NCBI GenBank assembly: GCA_016929065.1
Contig: JAFGJO010000049.1
Location: 1-43,291, forward strand
Reading direction: 5' to 3'
From: Spirochaetales bacterium
Lineage (GTDB): Bacteria > Spirochaetota > Spirochaetia > SZUA-6 > RPPD01
DNA length: 43,291 bases
In this document: piece after piece, positions 16,452 through 25,166 of the stretch
Numbering within the stretch: position 1 is the first letter of the stretch
Layout: each line of letters starts with the position of its first letter
Position numbers and translations under genes: made by a program
Notes under the pieces: generated by a model
Database searches by the model: none
Seen by the model: only the letters and a program-made list of their open reading frames with translations
Told to the model about the DNA's origin: nothing

Positions 16452-16925
16452 GTGACTATTGACCACTGCCGGGTTCTGTTTGGGATTTCAGAATCGGCGA
16501 CCTTACAACAGGTAAAAGACGCGTACCGGAAACGGGTAAAACAACATCACCCGGATCAGTTTGCCGATGATGAAGACAAGCTGAAGCAAACCGGAATACT
16601 CGGTTCTATTAATGAAGCATATCGGATACTGCTTGAACATTACAGAAGTTTTCAAAAAAAAGATCCGGCAACAGCCGGGTCCGATTACAATTTGTACAAA
16701 AAAGGGCTTGAGTACTACCAAATTTATTTTGACAGTTTTTTTCAGCTGTTTGCCAAACGGAAAGTGAAAACCGCAAATGAAAAAACAGCCAGATTGAAAC
16801 GGGCTGTTTTTTATTTCAACAAATTGATGCAGGATTATCCCGGAAGCGAATGGGTGAACGATGTAAAAGAAAAATTGAAAGACATTGAAAAGGCAATGCA
16901 CTATCTCCGGGACGAAAAAAGATAA
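16452..16925 (+). CDS. J-domain (DnaJ-like) protein
   Basis: A 157-residue protein with an N-terminal J domain (about 4-68): VLFGISESATLQQVKDAYRK, the HPD tripeptide (residues 33-35) and INEAYRILLEHY. J domains stimulate the ATPase of Hsp70. No Gly/Phe region or zinc finger follows, so it is a class III co-chaperone. The C-terminal part (LKRAVFYFNKLMQDYPGSEWVND) looks like a single TPR-like helical pair. The start is GTG at 16452, 13 nt after the flavodoxin stop, with AAAGGG upstream. No chaperone gene lies next to it. Confidence 0.75.
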   Translation: MTIDHCRVLFGISESATLQQVKDAYRKRVKQHHPDQFADDEDKLKQTGILGSINEAYRILLEHYRSFQKKDPATAGSDYNLYKKGLEYYQIYFDSFFQLFAKRKVKTANEKTARLKRAVFYFNKLMQDYPGSEWVNDVKEKLKDIEKAMHYLRDEKR

Positions 16926-17112
16926 CGGATATATCGATTTGTTTCAGGAATTCAGCAGGTAACTCTCTGGTGCATGGGAATATTCTTTTAATAATGACAG
17001 ATTCCCCGCGAAGTCAGTGACCGGATAACAATGACTTCCATGCCCAAAACATGGTGGAACCCCTTTTTTCCTGAATTCCTGTTTTCCTTATTGGCAATAT
17101 TTCTTTTCATTG

Positions 17113-17802
17113 TCATGAATACAACATAAAATAAATACACACCATCACGGCGAAATCGGCAAAAAAATGACTGATCCACGGTCCAATCACACTCCTGGAA
17201 TCACGCTGGATTTTACACCAGGCTGCCCCTCCGATGCCGATTGGAATACAGAGCAGCAGCGCTGTCCAGAACGGGAGGGCAATCTGCAGGATAATATAAT
17301 GGTGTGCGGCAAACATCGCCGAGCTTGTCAGGAGAGCGTACTTGTAGGGAATTTTCTTCATGAGTCCCCGGAAAATAAACCCGCGCCAGAAAAACTCTTC
17401 GATAAAAGAATGAAAGATGCTCAATACAAACGCGAAAATGATAAAATAATTGATGATTCCCAGATTCACAAAAGCGGTTTTCACATCGGCAGTGTAATTG
17501 TTAAAGAAATCTTTCAAAACAAAATAAAAGGCAGTGATTACAACAAAAATAACTGCACCGGTAATTATTCCCCAGATGACCGATGATTTGATATCTGGAA
17601 CGGTGCCGGTTTGCTTTACATCAACGTTGAAAAATGCATACCACACTATTGGATACAAGAGAATAAAAAGAGAGGTGAGGCCAAAAAAAACTGTGCTGAG
17701 CGGTTGCCCCCAGAAAACAACATAGGTGAGGATACTTCCCAGAATTTGCATGAACATTCCGGGTATGATGATAAAAAATACTGTTTTATCGGTTTTTGTC
17801 AT
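17113..17802 (-). CDS. CPBP family intramembrane metalloprotease
   Basis: A 229-residue polytopic protein with the Abi/CPBP motifs: EEFFWRGFIFRG (the EExxxR block), FAAHHYII (FxxxH block) and a final WISHFFADF (HxxxN/D-like block). These residues bind the catalytic metal in the Rce1-like CAAX protease family. Its substrate is unknown; bacterial members process or protect against small peptides. I prefer ATG 17802 over the TTG two codons earlier. The gene is convergent with the J-domain gene, with about 190 nt between the stops. A similar paralogue is encoded at 21844-22551. Confidence 0.8.
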   Translation of the reverse strand: MTKTDKTVFFIIIPGMFMQILGSILTYVVFWGQPLSTVFFGLTSLFILLYPIVWYAFFNVDVKQTGTVPDIKSSVIWGIITGAVIFVVITAFYFVLKDFFNNYTADVKTAFVNLGIINYFIIFAFVLSIFHSFIEEFFWRGFIFRGLMKKIPYKYALLTSSAMFAAHHYIILQIALPFWTALLLCIPIGIGGAAWCKIQRDSRSVIGPWISHFFADFAVMVCIYFMLYS

Positions 17803-17988
17803 TATCAATCCATTTTGATAAAATTACAGCGTATTTATTATGGTGTCAATGGACAAAACTTTTTTGTCAGGGAATGTAGAAAATAAAAGATTATTGTCCT
17901 GATTAATGATAAAAAAAGCAGGAAAAAAGAAGTAATACAGTCGAAAATATATTAAAAGGATTGTATACTGATGCGATAACAAGTTGTT

Positions 17989-18005
17989 TGACAAGCATCT
18001 TGTCA
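17989..18005. promoter_or_regulatory. Palindrome upstream of the chemoreceptor gene
   Basis: The 354-base gap between the CPBP gene and the chemoreceptor has no gene. It is AT-rich and contains a perfect 7-bp inverted repeat, TGACAAG-CAT-CTTGTCA, which overlaps a TTGACA at 17988-17993. It could be an operator over a -35 box; no good -10 follows at 17 bp (TTACAT only). Confidence 0.35.
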
Positions 18006-18162
18006 GGAGATTACATTTATATATAGTGTGGTATTAATTAAAATACATTATATAATAAGGTTATTTCCAAATTGCAGCAGGGAGAAACAGCTTGCAGCGA
18101 TTTTGCCGGCATGGTAATTGCGTTATTCAAGGGTTTCAGCTTCATGGTGAAGGATGGAGACA

Positions 18163-20337
18163 ATGGATTTCATTGTAATTATTTTTTCTGTTATTTCAGT
18201 TCCCGTTGCACTGGGAATGACAATTCTATTTTTATTTCAGAAATATCAGTCAAAACAGCTGCGAAAAAATATTATGATGGAGTGTATTGATATTGCCGAA
18301 CAGCTGGGACAGGTCGCATTCGGATATCTTGATGCACGGATGGAATCTACTTCCCGCCGGATTCCTGGTGCTCCGGAGATCGAGGCGGGGATCCGGCAGA
18401 TTCGCAAAAATTTCAATGACATTACAAATGAACCAATCCGAAGGGTCTGTTACGTGGGAACCGATGCGTGGCTCGAAGGCAGTGAATGTGCAACGATTAT
18501 CGGCGAGAAACTGGAGGGGGAAGGGAAAGTCGCCGTCCTGGTGACTTCCAGTCTGCGCGCCCTGATCATGGCGCAGCGGCAGCGTAGTTTTGTCACAAAT
18601 ATAAATCTGCATTTTTCGGGTATTACCGTAGTTGAGACATATGAAGCACAGGCAAATCAGGATAATGCTGCATCATTTGTCAAACGAATGGCGGGCCAGG
18701 TGGATGCAATTTACATCACCGGCAATTCCGCCGCAGCCGGTGCGGCCCGGGGGCTTGAAGAATCAGGCTTTGTCGGAAAAGTATATCTGCTCTGTCATGA
18801 CCTCGATGGAAATATCGCCGGGTTTATCAGAAAGAAATCAATTTCCGCTTCACTTGTGTGTTCGACCATATCCCAGGGACGGGACCCGGTCATCCACCTT
18901 TTCAATCATATCGCTGCAGGATGGAAACCGATCCAGCCGCGATTGTTTATTCCTCTGGATTTGGTCGACAGCGATACCATTGAACAATTTTGGGATTTTT
19001 CGGATAACACCCTTCTTGAGGCAAAAAAACCCAAAGCGGATGCGGTGCAGCCGCATGTCAAGTCGGCACAGCCGCTTCGATTCGTCGTTTTCCTTGATGA
19101 CTGGAATAATGCCTTTCTGCAGATGAAAGCCGGTGTACAAATGGCAGCCGAACTCATCAAGCCGTATAATGCATCTGTCTCTATCCATGCAATTAACCAG
19201 CTGAAACGGCCCAAAGATGAAGTGGTTTCAGAGGTTGAAGCGATACTGGCCAAAGAACAAAACACCAAGATTGATGGCATCATTGCATTTGTCGGTTCCG
19301 CCGATCTTGTTCCAGTGCTCAACCGGCAGGTGGACAAGGGGATTCCTGTTGCCACGTTTGATTCCGAGCCGTTGGGCCTTCGCAGCATGGTAATGTGGCT
19401 GGCAAAAAGTTCGATCGAGCTGGGACGATTTTCCAGTGAGTATATGATCGGGCATCAGGAAATCAATACTTCGATTCAGGAAATATTGCGGACACTCAAT
19501 GAGATGGTCGGGCGTGTGACCAACGAAGCGGACACAGCAAAAGAGGGAGTGCATTCAGTCAATAACCTGATGGGACTCATCAACAACACCGTCACTGCCG
19601 AGGAAACGCAGCTTCAGACAGTGTCCAGTTCGTATGTGATTTCGAGCCGGCTTGCGGAAATGGTTGAGTTTTTTAACGAGAAAATCAGCGGGCTGAAAAA
19701 GGTGGGATCAGAAGTCAACCGGTCGCGCGAAAAAATATCATCGATGAGTGATTTTAATGAAAGAATTCTTACAATCATCAGCATCATTGATGATATTGCA
19801 CAACAGACAAATTTACTCGCCCTGAATGCCGCAATCGAAGCAGCGCGTGCAGGAGTTTCCGGGAAGGGCTTTGAAATTATTGCACATGAAATCAGAAATC
19901 TCGCAGACCGTTCCACGTCTTCAACGCGTGATGTTGAATCATTAATTACTGAAATGCGCACCGCAATTGAAGAGAGTGTCGGGGCAATAGGCCAGACAAA
20001 AACAATTGTCGACGAGCAGATCGATTCCATCACTGCCGCCAGTGAGCAGATGAACAATCTCTCGGAACAGCTTTTTGGTATCATGGAGCAGGTTCAGGGA
20101 ACGGTCGAACAGAATACACAGAAAATATTGAAAATGAAGGATTCAGCATTCAGCATGAATGCACTGGTGGAAAAAAGTTCCGTGATCTCAGCAGACAACA
20201 GCCTGGCAATCGAAACACTGAGCAGCAATTTTACCGAGATATCCACCCAGTTTAATGAAATGAACAACCAGACAAAACTGCTGGGCGATATTGTGAATGT
20301 GCTGCATCATACGGTAGCGCAGTTTAATGCCGACTGA
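18163..20337 (+). CDS. Methyl-accepting chemotaxis-like protein with sugar-binding-type lobes
   Basis: This 724-residue protein has one N-terminal TM helix (about 2-24), followed by a basic stretch (KYQSKQLRK), so the rest should face the cytoplasm. Residues about 93-275 resemble the C-terminal lobe of LacI/type I periplasmic binding proteins ([35 protein letters not shown]). Residues about 305-402 resemble the N-terminal lobe ([30 protein letters not shown]). A coiled-coil signalling domain follows, with the hairpin tip [22 protein letters not shown] (around 545-567). I chose ATG 18163 because GGAG precedes it; ATG 18154 is the alternative. A 14-bp terminator stem starts at the stop codon. 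No HAMP domain is visible. Confidence 0.85.
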   Translation: MDFIVIIFSVISVPVALGMTILFLFQKYQSKQLRKNIMMECIDIAEQLGQVAFGYLDARMESTSRRIPGAPEIEAGIRQIRKNFNDITNEPIRRVCYVGTDAWLEGSECATIIGEKLEGEGKVAVLVTSSLRALIMAQRQRSFVTNINLHFSGITVVETYEAQANQDNAASFVKRMAGQVDAIYITGNSAAAGAARGLEESGFVGKVYLLCHDLDGNIAGFIRKKSISASLVCSTISQGRDPVIHLFNHIAAGWKPIQPRLFIPLDLVDSDTIEQFWDFSDNTLLEAKKPKADAVQPHVKSAQPLRFVVFLDDWNNAFLQMKAGVQMAAELIKPYNASVSIHAINQLKRPKDEVVSEVEAILAKEQNTKIDGIIAFVGSADLVPVLNRQVDKGIPVATFDSEPLGLRSMVMWLAKSSIELGRFSSEYMIGHQEINTSIQEILRTLNEMVGRVTNEADTAKEGVHSVNNLMGLINNTVTAEETQLQTVSSSYVISSRLAEMVEFFNEKISGLKKVGSEVNRSREKISSMSDFNERILTIISIIDDIAQQTNLLALNAAIEAARAGVSGKGFEIIAHEIRNLADRSTSSTRDVESLITEMRTAIEESVGAIGQTKTIVDEQIDSITAASEQMNNLSEQLFGIMEQVQGTVEQNTQKILKMKDSAFSMNALVEKSSVISADNSLAIETLSSNFTEISTQFNEMNNQTKLLGDIVNVLHHTVAQFNAD

Positions 20338-20369
20338 TTAACGGATATTCATCCCTGAATATCCGTTAA
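20338..20369 (+). terminator. Terminator after the chemoreceptor gene
   Basis: A perfect 14-bp stem (TTAACGGATATTCA with its complement) and a four-base TCCC loop begin directly after the stop codon. The long perfect stem makes it a strong terminator candidate, though the T-run is short. Confidence 0.65.
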
Positions 20370-20550
20370 ATCGCAGAAACCGATGAGTATTTTTACTGCA
20401 GCCCGAGATACATAAAAGCACATACTATATGGCATTGTATTGTTTCTGCGTAAGCTTGTTTTAGCTGGCCGTCCATGGCCAGGAAGCATACTCACACAGA
20501 GACACAGATTATTGTCTAATAGTGTTTTTGTCAAAAGGAGTGCGATTCTC

Positions 20551-20925
20551 ATGAAAACCATATTATTCGTAATTTTTATTCTTTTATCCGGTGTGGCCTT
20601 CGCCAAGGGCCCGGCGCCCAAAGATGTTCCGGCGGTGGTCTTTGAAGGGCAAAAATATGTGGTCAATCACTGGGGACTGGATTCTGCGTTTAAACAGAAT
20701 GGCGGCATTATCGATGTTCTGGATGCTGCGACCGGAAAGCTGATAAAAAAAATACAGATCTATGTAATCGAATACAATCCTTCATTCGAAACAGATATTC
20801 AGGATGTTTTTATTACCTCAATAATCCTCGACAAACCGAATCATCGGCTGAAAATAACAAATCAAAATGGTGATGAATATTATCTGGATTTGCGGACACA
20901 TATTGTTTTTCATATTGCGGGTTAA
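20551..20925 (+). CDS. Small periplasmic/secreted protein
   Basis: A 124-residue protein with a signal peptide (MKTILFVIFILLSGVAFA, cleavage after Ala-Phe-Ala). The ATG at 20551 has AAAAGGAG at suitable distance; the longer frame upstream reads into noncoding sequence. The mature part is beta-rich (AVVFEGQKYVVNHWGL, GKLIKKIQIYVIEYNP, RLKITNQNGDEYYLDLRTH). I do not recognise the family. The last part suggests it displays or checks a small ligand, but no motif supports a function. It stands alone after the chemoreceptor terminator. Confidence 0.65.
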   Translation: MKTILFVIFILLSGVAFAKGPAPKDVPAVVFEGQKYVVNHWGLDSAFKQNGGIIDVLDAATGKLIKKIQIYVIEYNPSFETDIQDVFITSIILDKPNHRLKITNQNGDEYYLDLRTHIVFHIAG

Positions 20926-21129
20926 TTGGATGGGTGCGATTTCATCCCAATGGAGTTTGTTTTGTTTTACTGCATCGTTGTTGTTCATACTTCCTGTTTC
21001 CCTCCCTGTCCATTGTCAGTTCACTGTCGTTTGGTTCTTTATACCCGTATAGTCTGTAGAGCGGCTTACTGTTTTTTTGCCGCGTCAAGGGCTGTTTTAT
21101 GCTATCCCGACTGCTTTTGGAATCTTCGA

Positions 21130-21519
21130 TTACGACCAGTTTTCTGTTTTTAGCCCGGAGAACCGGTTAAAATGTTTGCTGTTGCCTGTTATCAGTTTAT
21201 CACATTTTGTCAGGGCTATTGCTGCAATCAGTAAATCAGCATCTGCAACAGGCTGGCCGCCTTTTTCCAGATTACTTTTTAATTCGCCGAATTTCATCGC
21301 TATATCCAGATCTGAATCAATCACATCAACACTTAATAAAAAAATATCAATAAGCGTCTTGTTTTTTTGAAGATTCCCCGATTTCTGTGCGACGTAAAAT
21401 AATTCTGCAACAGTCATGAATGAGATTGCAACATCCTCGCTGGCTGTTTCCCTTTGCTTGATCACAGACTTGTTCCCGCGTAAAATTTCAATACAAATAT
21501 CAGTATCGATCAGGATCAT
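21130..21519 (-). CDS. vapC: VapC-type PIN-domain toxin
   Basis: A 129-residue PIN-domain ribonuclease. The acidic active-site residues are present: Asp5 and Asp7 (LIDTDICIE), Glu39 (TVAELFY), Asp93 and Asp95 (VADADLLIAA), and Asn113 (TGNSKHF). VapC toxins cleave specific RNAs, often initiator tRNA, until bound by their antitoxin. The start overlaps the antitoxin stop by ATGA. Nothing essential appears missing, so it should be active. Confidence 0.9.
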   Translation of the reverse strand: MILIDTDICIEILRGNKSVIKQRETASEDVAISFMTVAELFYVAQKSGNLQKNKTLIDIFLLSVDVIDSDLDIAMKFGELKSNLEKGGQPVADADLLIAAIALTKCDKLITGNSKHFNRFSGLKTENWS

Positions 21520-21797
21520 AATTGAATATTCCGGCCAGGTGAACGATGGCTGTAAATGTCTTGTATTATTTCTTCAGTTTTTCGCTCATCTTCCCATTTC
21601 CCGCATATTTCCTTCCAGAGAGCTATCTGAAGATCTTTATTGATTTTTACACTCCGCGTTTCCGGTATGATTGTTTCAAGGCCCCGCTCGAGTATGATTA
21701 ACAGTTCATTGTTGATGCTCCGCTTCTCTCGTTCGGATAGAGCCTTTATTTTTTTCATAATATCATCGGGGATATTTCTTACGGTAAGATTGGTCAT
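21516..21797 (-). CDS. vapB: VapB/FitA-like ribbon-helix-helix antitoxin
   Basis: A 93-residue antitoxin. The N-terminus TNLTVRNIPDDIMKKIKAL is the ribbon-helix-helix of the FitA/Arc group, and the helix SINNELLIILERGLE follows. The C-terminal part (LWKEICGKWEDER) would thread into VapC. GAGG lies before the ATG. The promoter upstream is covered by three 11-bp iterons, which are likely its autoregulatory sites. It is translated with vapC through a four-base overlap. Confidence 0.88.
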   Translation of the reverse strand: MTNLTVRNIPDDIMKKIKALSEREKRSINNELLIILERGLETIIPETRSVKINKDLQIALWKEICGKWEDERKTEEIIQDIYSHRSPGRNIQL

Positions 21798-21813
21798 CGT
21801 TTCCTCATAAAAT

Positions 21814-21854
21814 CAATAGAGTTATGATATAGTTACAATATAGTTATATGTCAA
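21814..21854 (-). promoter_or_regulatory. vapBC promoter with three tandem 11-bp iterons
   Basis: Read on the minus strand, TTGACA (21854-21849), a 17-bp spacer and TATATC (21831-21826) form a promoter. It is overlaid by three head-to-tail 11-bp units, TAACTATATTG, TAACTATATCA and TAACTCTATTG (21846-21814). The unit length is one helical turn, as expected for a row of ribbon-helix-helix dimers. The first unit overlaps the stop of the upstream CPBP gene. Confidence 0.65.
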
Positions 21855-22551
21855 TAATGCCCTGCTCATACACCACGTCCGCAATAACAATCATGAGCAT
21901 TGCCACTACAAATGCATGAGAGATCCAGCCTGGAATGATCGTTTTGTATTTACTGAACAGAATGTTCCAGATAAAACCGGCAACCACAATGAGTGTTCCG
22001 ATGAGCAGTACATAGAAAAGCGAAAATATAAAAACGAGCATGATATAATGGTGAATCCCAAAACAGATGGCTGATACAACTGCTGCGACGATTGTGTTTG
22101 TTTTTTGTTCCAGTTTTCCAAATACAAACCGGCGCCAGTATAATTCTTCTATTAAAGTATTAAACACACAGCCGAATAGAGCATAAACAAAAAACAGCTG
22201 CCGGAGCGCGGCGAGATCTGCTTCTCCATACCCGCGGGAAGCATATTGCAGCAGGTCATTTTTGAAAAACTGATACCCCGCGAACAAGACTCCAAACAAT
22301 ATAATTCCCGAGATGATCCCTGCGGCTATTGATTGTATTTTCTTTTTACAGTTTTTTATTTCAGTAATAATCTGTGAAGGTTGTCCCCGGAGCAGTGGCC
22401 AGCCGGCTAACCAGACAATCTGGAAAATCATCAGGATATTCCCCCAGACAGTATCTTTCAGAAAAAGCATGTAGATTGTGGTGATAACCGCGGGGAGAAA
22501 CAGGGCAATAAGCAGAACTGGAAGTTTTGTTTGTTTTATATTCGGGGTCAT
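21844..22551 (-). CDS. CPBP family intramembrane metalloprotease
   Basis: A 235-residue polytopic membrane protein with the CPBP motifs IEELYWRRFVFG, FGIHHYIM and WISHAFVV. About seven or eight hydrophobic helices are visible. It resembles the gene product at 17113-17802 in motif spacing and overall layout (Trp after EE-x-x/EEF), so they may be paralogues. GGAG lies eight bases before the ATG. It sits between mazEF and vapBC, 14 nt after mazF on the same strand, and could be transcribed with mazEF. CPBP proteins are often found near small peptide or toxin systems; no such peptide is evident here. Confidence 0.8.
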   Translation of the reverse strand: MTPNIKQTKLPVLLIALFLPAVITTIYMLFLKDTVWGNILMIFQIVWLAGWPLLRGQPSQIITEIKNCKKKIQSIAAGIISGIILFGVLFAGYQFFKNDLLQYASRGYGEADLAALRQLFFVYALFGCVFNTLIEELYWRRFVFGKLEQKTNTIVAAVVSAICFGIHHYIMLVFIFSLFYVLLIGTLIVVAGFIWNILFSKYKTIIPGWISHAFVVAMLMIVIADVVYEQGIIDI

Positions 22552-22565
22552 TGATATTCTCCGGC

Positions 22566-22907
22566 TTAATGTTCCAGTATTGTCAGCAGCTTGATAAGCA
22601 CTTCCAGTACATCTTCTTTTTTTGATTTTTCAATAAATATTGCCTCCCTTTTCTGCCAATCGACATTTTTCACCTGATCAGCAAGAACAACCCCCTGGAT
22701 TTTATTACCCGACAGTGGTACTTCAAACGGGTAGCCTTTTTCTTTGCTCGATATCGGACAGGCAATGAGCAAATGAGTCTTTTCATTATATTTTTTTGGA
22801 GAGAGTACGATAGCCGGCCGGTTCCCCGCCTGTTCATGTCCTGTCTGGGGATTGAAGTTCAGCCATATCAGGTCTCCCTTTTCCGGAATATACGTTTTAT
22901 TTACCAA
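22566..22907 (-). CDS. mazF: MazF-type mRNA interferase toxin
   Basis: A 113-residue MazF/PemK toxin. Family blocks: YIPEKGDLIWLNFNPQTGHE, QAGNRPAIVLSPKKYN (the Arg of the active site), LLIACPISS (catalytic Thr/Ser region) and GVVLADQVKNVDW. These cleave single-stranded RNA at short motifs. The start is a TTG at 22907, overlapping the last codons of mazE by seven bases, which is a common arrangement. There is no in-frame ATG nearby. The length is normal. Confidence 0.9.
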   Translation of the reverse strand: MVNKTYIPEKGDLIWLNFNPQTGHEQAGNRPAIVLSPKKYNEKTHLLIACPISSKEKGYPFEVPLSGNKIQGVVLADQVKNVDWQKREAIFIEKSKKEDVLEVLIKLLTILEH

Positions 22908-23137
22908 ACTTCATTTCCCTCTTGTCTGCCGAAATCCACTTCTGTATGGAGATTTGTTTCATTTATTTGATCGAGAAAGAAATCCAGTCCGGGTTTTTCT
23001 TTTTTTCGGATTATGATCTGGTTTTCTTCTTCCACAACTTCAACCTCTGAGCCATCTTCCAGGGCGAGGTCTTTTGCCATAATAGTGGGGATTCTTATTC
23101 CAAGGCTGTTGCCCCATTTCTTCAAAATAGTAGTCAT
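22901..23137 (-). CDS. mazE: MazE-type AbrB-fold antitoxin
   Basis: A 78-residue antitoxin. The N-terminal swapped-hairpin domain is clear: MTTILKKWGNSLGIRIP, then AKDLALEDGSEVEVVEEENQIIIRKK. The C-terminal tail (LDFFLDQINETNLHTEVDFG) is acidic and should bind MazF. The start is ATG 23137; the in-frame TTG upstream at 23173 is part of the promoter -35 box and not a real start. No Shine-Dalgarno precedes the ATG, and the promoter places the transcription start on or very near it. Confidence 0.88.
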   Translation of the reverse strand: MTTILKKWGNSLGIRIPTIMAKDLALEDGSEVEVVEEENQIIIRKKEKPGLDFFLDQINETNLHTEVDFGRQEGNEVW

Positions 23138-23143
23138 AATGAG

Positions 23144-23173
23144 AGTATAAACAATGTATATACAACGTGTCAA
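23144..23173 (-). promoter_or_regulatory. mazEF promoter and palindromic operator
   Basis: TTGACA (23173-23168) and TATACT (23149-23144) are separated by 18 bp on the minus strand. A perfect 10-bp palindrome TGTATATACA lies in the spacer (23155-23164). The predicted transcription start is about at the mazE ATG. Confidence 0.6.
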
Positions 23174-23192
23174 GAGAATAAAGACGAGTTTT

Positions 23193-24002
23193 TTACAGGT
23201 CCTTTTTTATCCCCACATGCAGTATGTAGCTGACCTGCATGGTCTGTTCTTCTGTTATATCTTCAAACACCTTTTCTTTAAATTCAGAGAGAGGTGATTG
23301 TATTTCTTCAATATTCAGTTTCAATAATTCCTGAACCGAGCTTTGGGACGCCGCAATATCGACAAACCGCTGCGCGTCACACGGCTCGGTGTTGTCGAGG
23401 AAAATTGTTCTGTAATAGATGAATGCACCGGAGTTTCGCATGACCTCGGGAGGTGTCCGCTGTGAATATTTTTTTGCGTCAGGTGTTGTATCTTTGTACT
23501 TCATGTAAATCGCACTCAATTTTGTAAACAGTTCTTCGTACGCAATTTCTGCTTTGGTGCTGATGCTCACCGGCCATGTACACTGGTACACCGCGAAAAC
23601 ACCGCCGGGCACAAGAATGCGTGTCACTTCCCTGATCGTCGCCTCGGGTTCCATCCAATGAAACGATTGGGAGCAGGTGACAATATCGATTGAATGGTCT
23701 TTTTGCCCGGTGTTATATGAGCTGGCCTCGATAAACTCACAAAAGGGATATTTCTTTCGGGCAATTGCCAGCATGTCCCTGTTTGGATCGATACCGATGC
23801 ACCGTTTGCTGTGATTTTTCCAGATTGCTGTCGACAGCCCGGTGCCGCAGCCCAGATCCAGTATTGTATTGATTTCACTTTTTCCGAAATATGATTTCAA
23901 CAGCAGGCAGATTTTTACGGGCGGCCGGGGCCGCACATCATGATAGAGATCACTGAAACCGGAGAATCGTGTGTCATCGACTGCTGGTATATTTTTTTTC
24001 AT
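23193..24002 (-). CDS. Class I SAM-dependent methyltransferase
   Basis: A 269-residue methyltransferase. Motif I is ILDLGCGTGLS (about 47-57), followed by IGIDPNRDMLAIAR, then IDIVTCSQSFHWMEPEATIREVTRIL and LVPGGVFAVYQ. The SQSFHWM block is typical of the ubiE/trans-aconitate-methyltransferase-like group with small-molecule acceptors; the substrate cannot be told. The ATG at 24002 has no good ribosome site. It is the first minus-strand gene before mazEF, separated from mazE by about 55 nt that hold the mazEF promoter. Confidence 0.85.
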   Translation of the reverse strand: MKKNIPAVDDTRFSGFSDLYHDVRPRPPVKICLLLKSYFGKSEINTILDLGCGTGLSTAIWKNHSKRCIGIDPNRDMLAIARKKYPFCEFIEASSYNTGQKDHSIDIVTCSQSFHWMEPEATIREVTRILVPGGVFAVYQCTWPVSISTKAEIAYEELFTKLSAIYMKYKDTTPDAKKYSQRTPPEVMRNSGAFIYYRTIFLDNTEPCDAQRFVDIAASQSSVQELLKLNIEEIQSPLSEFKEKVFEDITEEQTMQVSYILHVGIKKDL

Positions 24003-24167
24003 GGATAGTGAGAATCATATTCCTGTGATCGAAAACTTTCAAGACGCTAAAAAGGATTGAGTACAGGCTGCAGCGTGACTGTATCTCGGGATTATTTCGA
24101 AAAGGCTTCCATTTTCCCGGCCAATTAATTACTATGGAATAATCTTTCATTGATAAAGGATACAGCC

Positions 24168-25166
24168 ATGGAATACAGAACACTTGGCCGGACGGGCATC
24201 AACGTTTCACCGATTTGTCTTGGCACCATGAACTTCGGGGGCGCAACAGACAAAGAAACCGCACTGCAGATCATCGACCATGCAATCGATCATGGGATCA
24301 ACTTTATCGATACAGCCAATTCTTATAATGGCGGGCAGAGCGAGGAAATTACCGGTCAGGCGCTAAGGCGAAACAAAAAACGCGATCAGGTTATCCTTGC
24401 GACAAAATTCTACAATCCCATGAGTGAAAACATTAATGACAGGGGAGTGTCGCGGCTGAATGTCGTCAAAGCATGTGAGTCTTCGTTACAGAGGCTCGAT
24501 ACCGAGGTGATTGATCTTTACCAGATCCACCGTCCCGGGTTTGAAGTGCCGCAGGATGAAACCCTCCGGGCCCTTGAGGACCTGGTACGGGCAGGAAAGA
24601 TACGATACTTCGGCACATCAAACTTTCCTGCGTGGTTCATTATGGAGGGATTGGCTGTCAGTGAAAAAAACAGAATAAACAGATTTGTCAGCGAGCAGCC
24701 TCCGTATAACCTGCTTGACCGCAGAGTGGAAAATGAACTCATCCCCCTGTGCATCAAGTACAATATCGCTCTCCTCCCCTGGTCACCGCTTGCAGGCGGG
24801 ATCCTTGCCGGACGCTACGAGTCGACCGATGACCGTCCGGAAAACTCAAAAGCAGCACGGGGCAAGGGCGGATTCGGCCACAGGATCACGCAAACGGCTA
24901 TCGATGTTGCCAGGCAATTGCAGGAAATGGCGAAGGAGAGAAACATGCACCCGGCAGCATTATCCCTGTTGTGGCTGAAAGATCAGCCGGGAGTGACTTC
25001 CCCGATTGTCGGCCCCAGGACCCTGGAACATTTCAAAGTTGCTTTGAGCATTGCTGAAATGACGCTTGATCCAAATGACCGGGACCTTTTTGACAAACTG
25101 GTTTCGCCCGGTTCATTTGTATCAGACTTTCATTCCAGCTCAAACTGGATGAAAAAAGCCGAATAG
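24168..25166 (+). CDS. Aldo/keto reductase
   Basis: A 332-residue NADPH-dependent oxidoreductase of the AKR superfamily (Tas/YajO-like). The start MEYRTLGRTGINVSPICLGTMNFGG is typical, with the tetrad visible as Asp in FIDTANSYN (with Tyr), Lys in VILATKFYN and His in DLYQIHRPG. The NADP-binding end is SPIVGPRTLEH. AAAGGA precedes ATG 24168. It reduces an aldehyde or ketone, acceptor unknown. It is convergent with the Wadjet operon, and its last bases overlap the tail of the SMI1-like remnant in antisense. Confidence 0.92.
   Translation: MEYRTLGRTGINVSPICLGTMNFGGATDKETALQIIDHAIDHGINFIDTANSYNGGQSEEITGQALRRNKKRDQVILATKFYNPMSENINDRGVSRLNVVKACESSLQRLDTEVIDLYQIHRPGFEVPQDETLRALEDLVRAGKIRYFGTSNFPAWFIMEGLAVSEKNRINRFVSEQPPYNLLDRRVENELIPLCIKYNIALLPWSPLAGGILAGRYESTDDRPENSKAARGKGGFGHRITQTAIDVARQLQEMAKERNMHPAALSLLWLKDQPGVTSPIVGPRTLEHFKVALSIAEMTLDPNDRDLFDKLVSPGSFVSDFHSSSNWMKKAE

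Noticed and set aside
21814-21846. CRISPR-like array in the three short direct repeats
   Set aside because: Units are only 11 bp, contiguous and without spacers; they fit operator iterons better.
23137-23173. Upstream TTG start of mazE adding 12 residues
   Set aside because: The TTG is the -35 box of the promoter, and MTTILKKWGNSLGIRIP is the family N-terminus.
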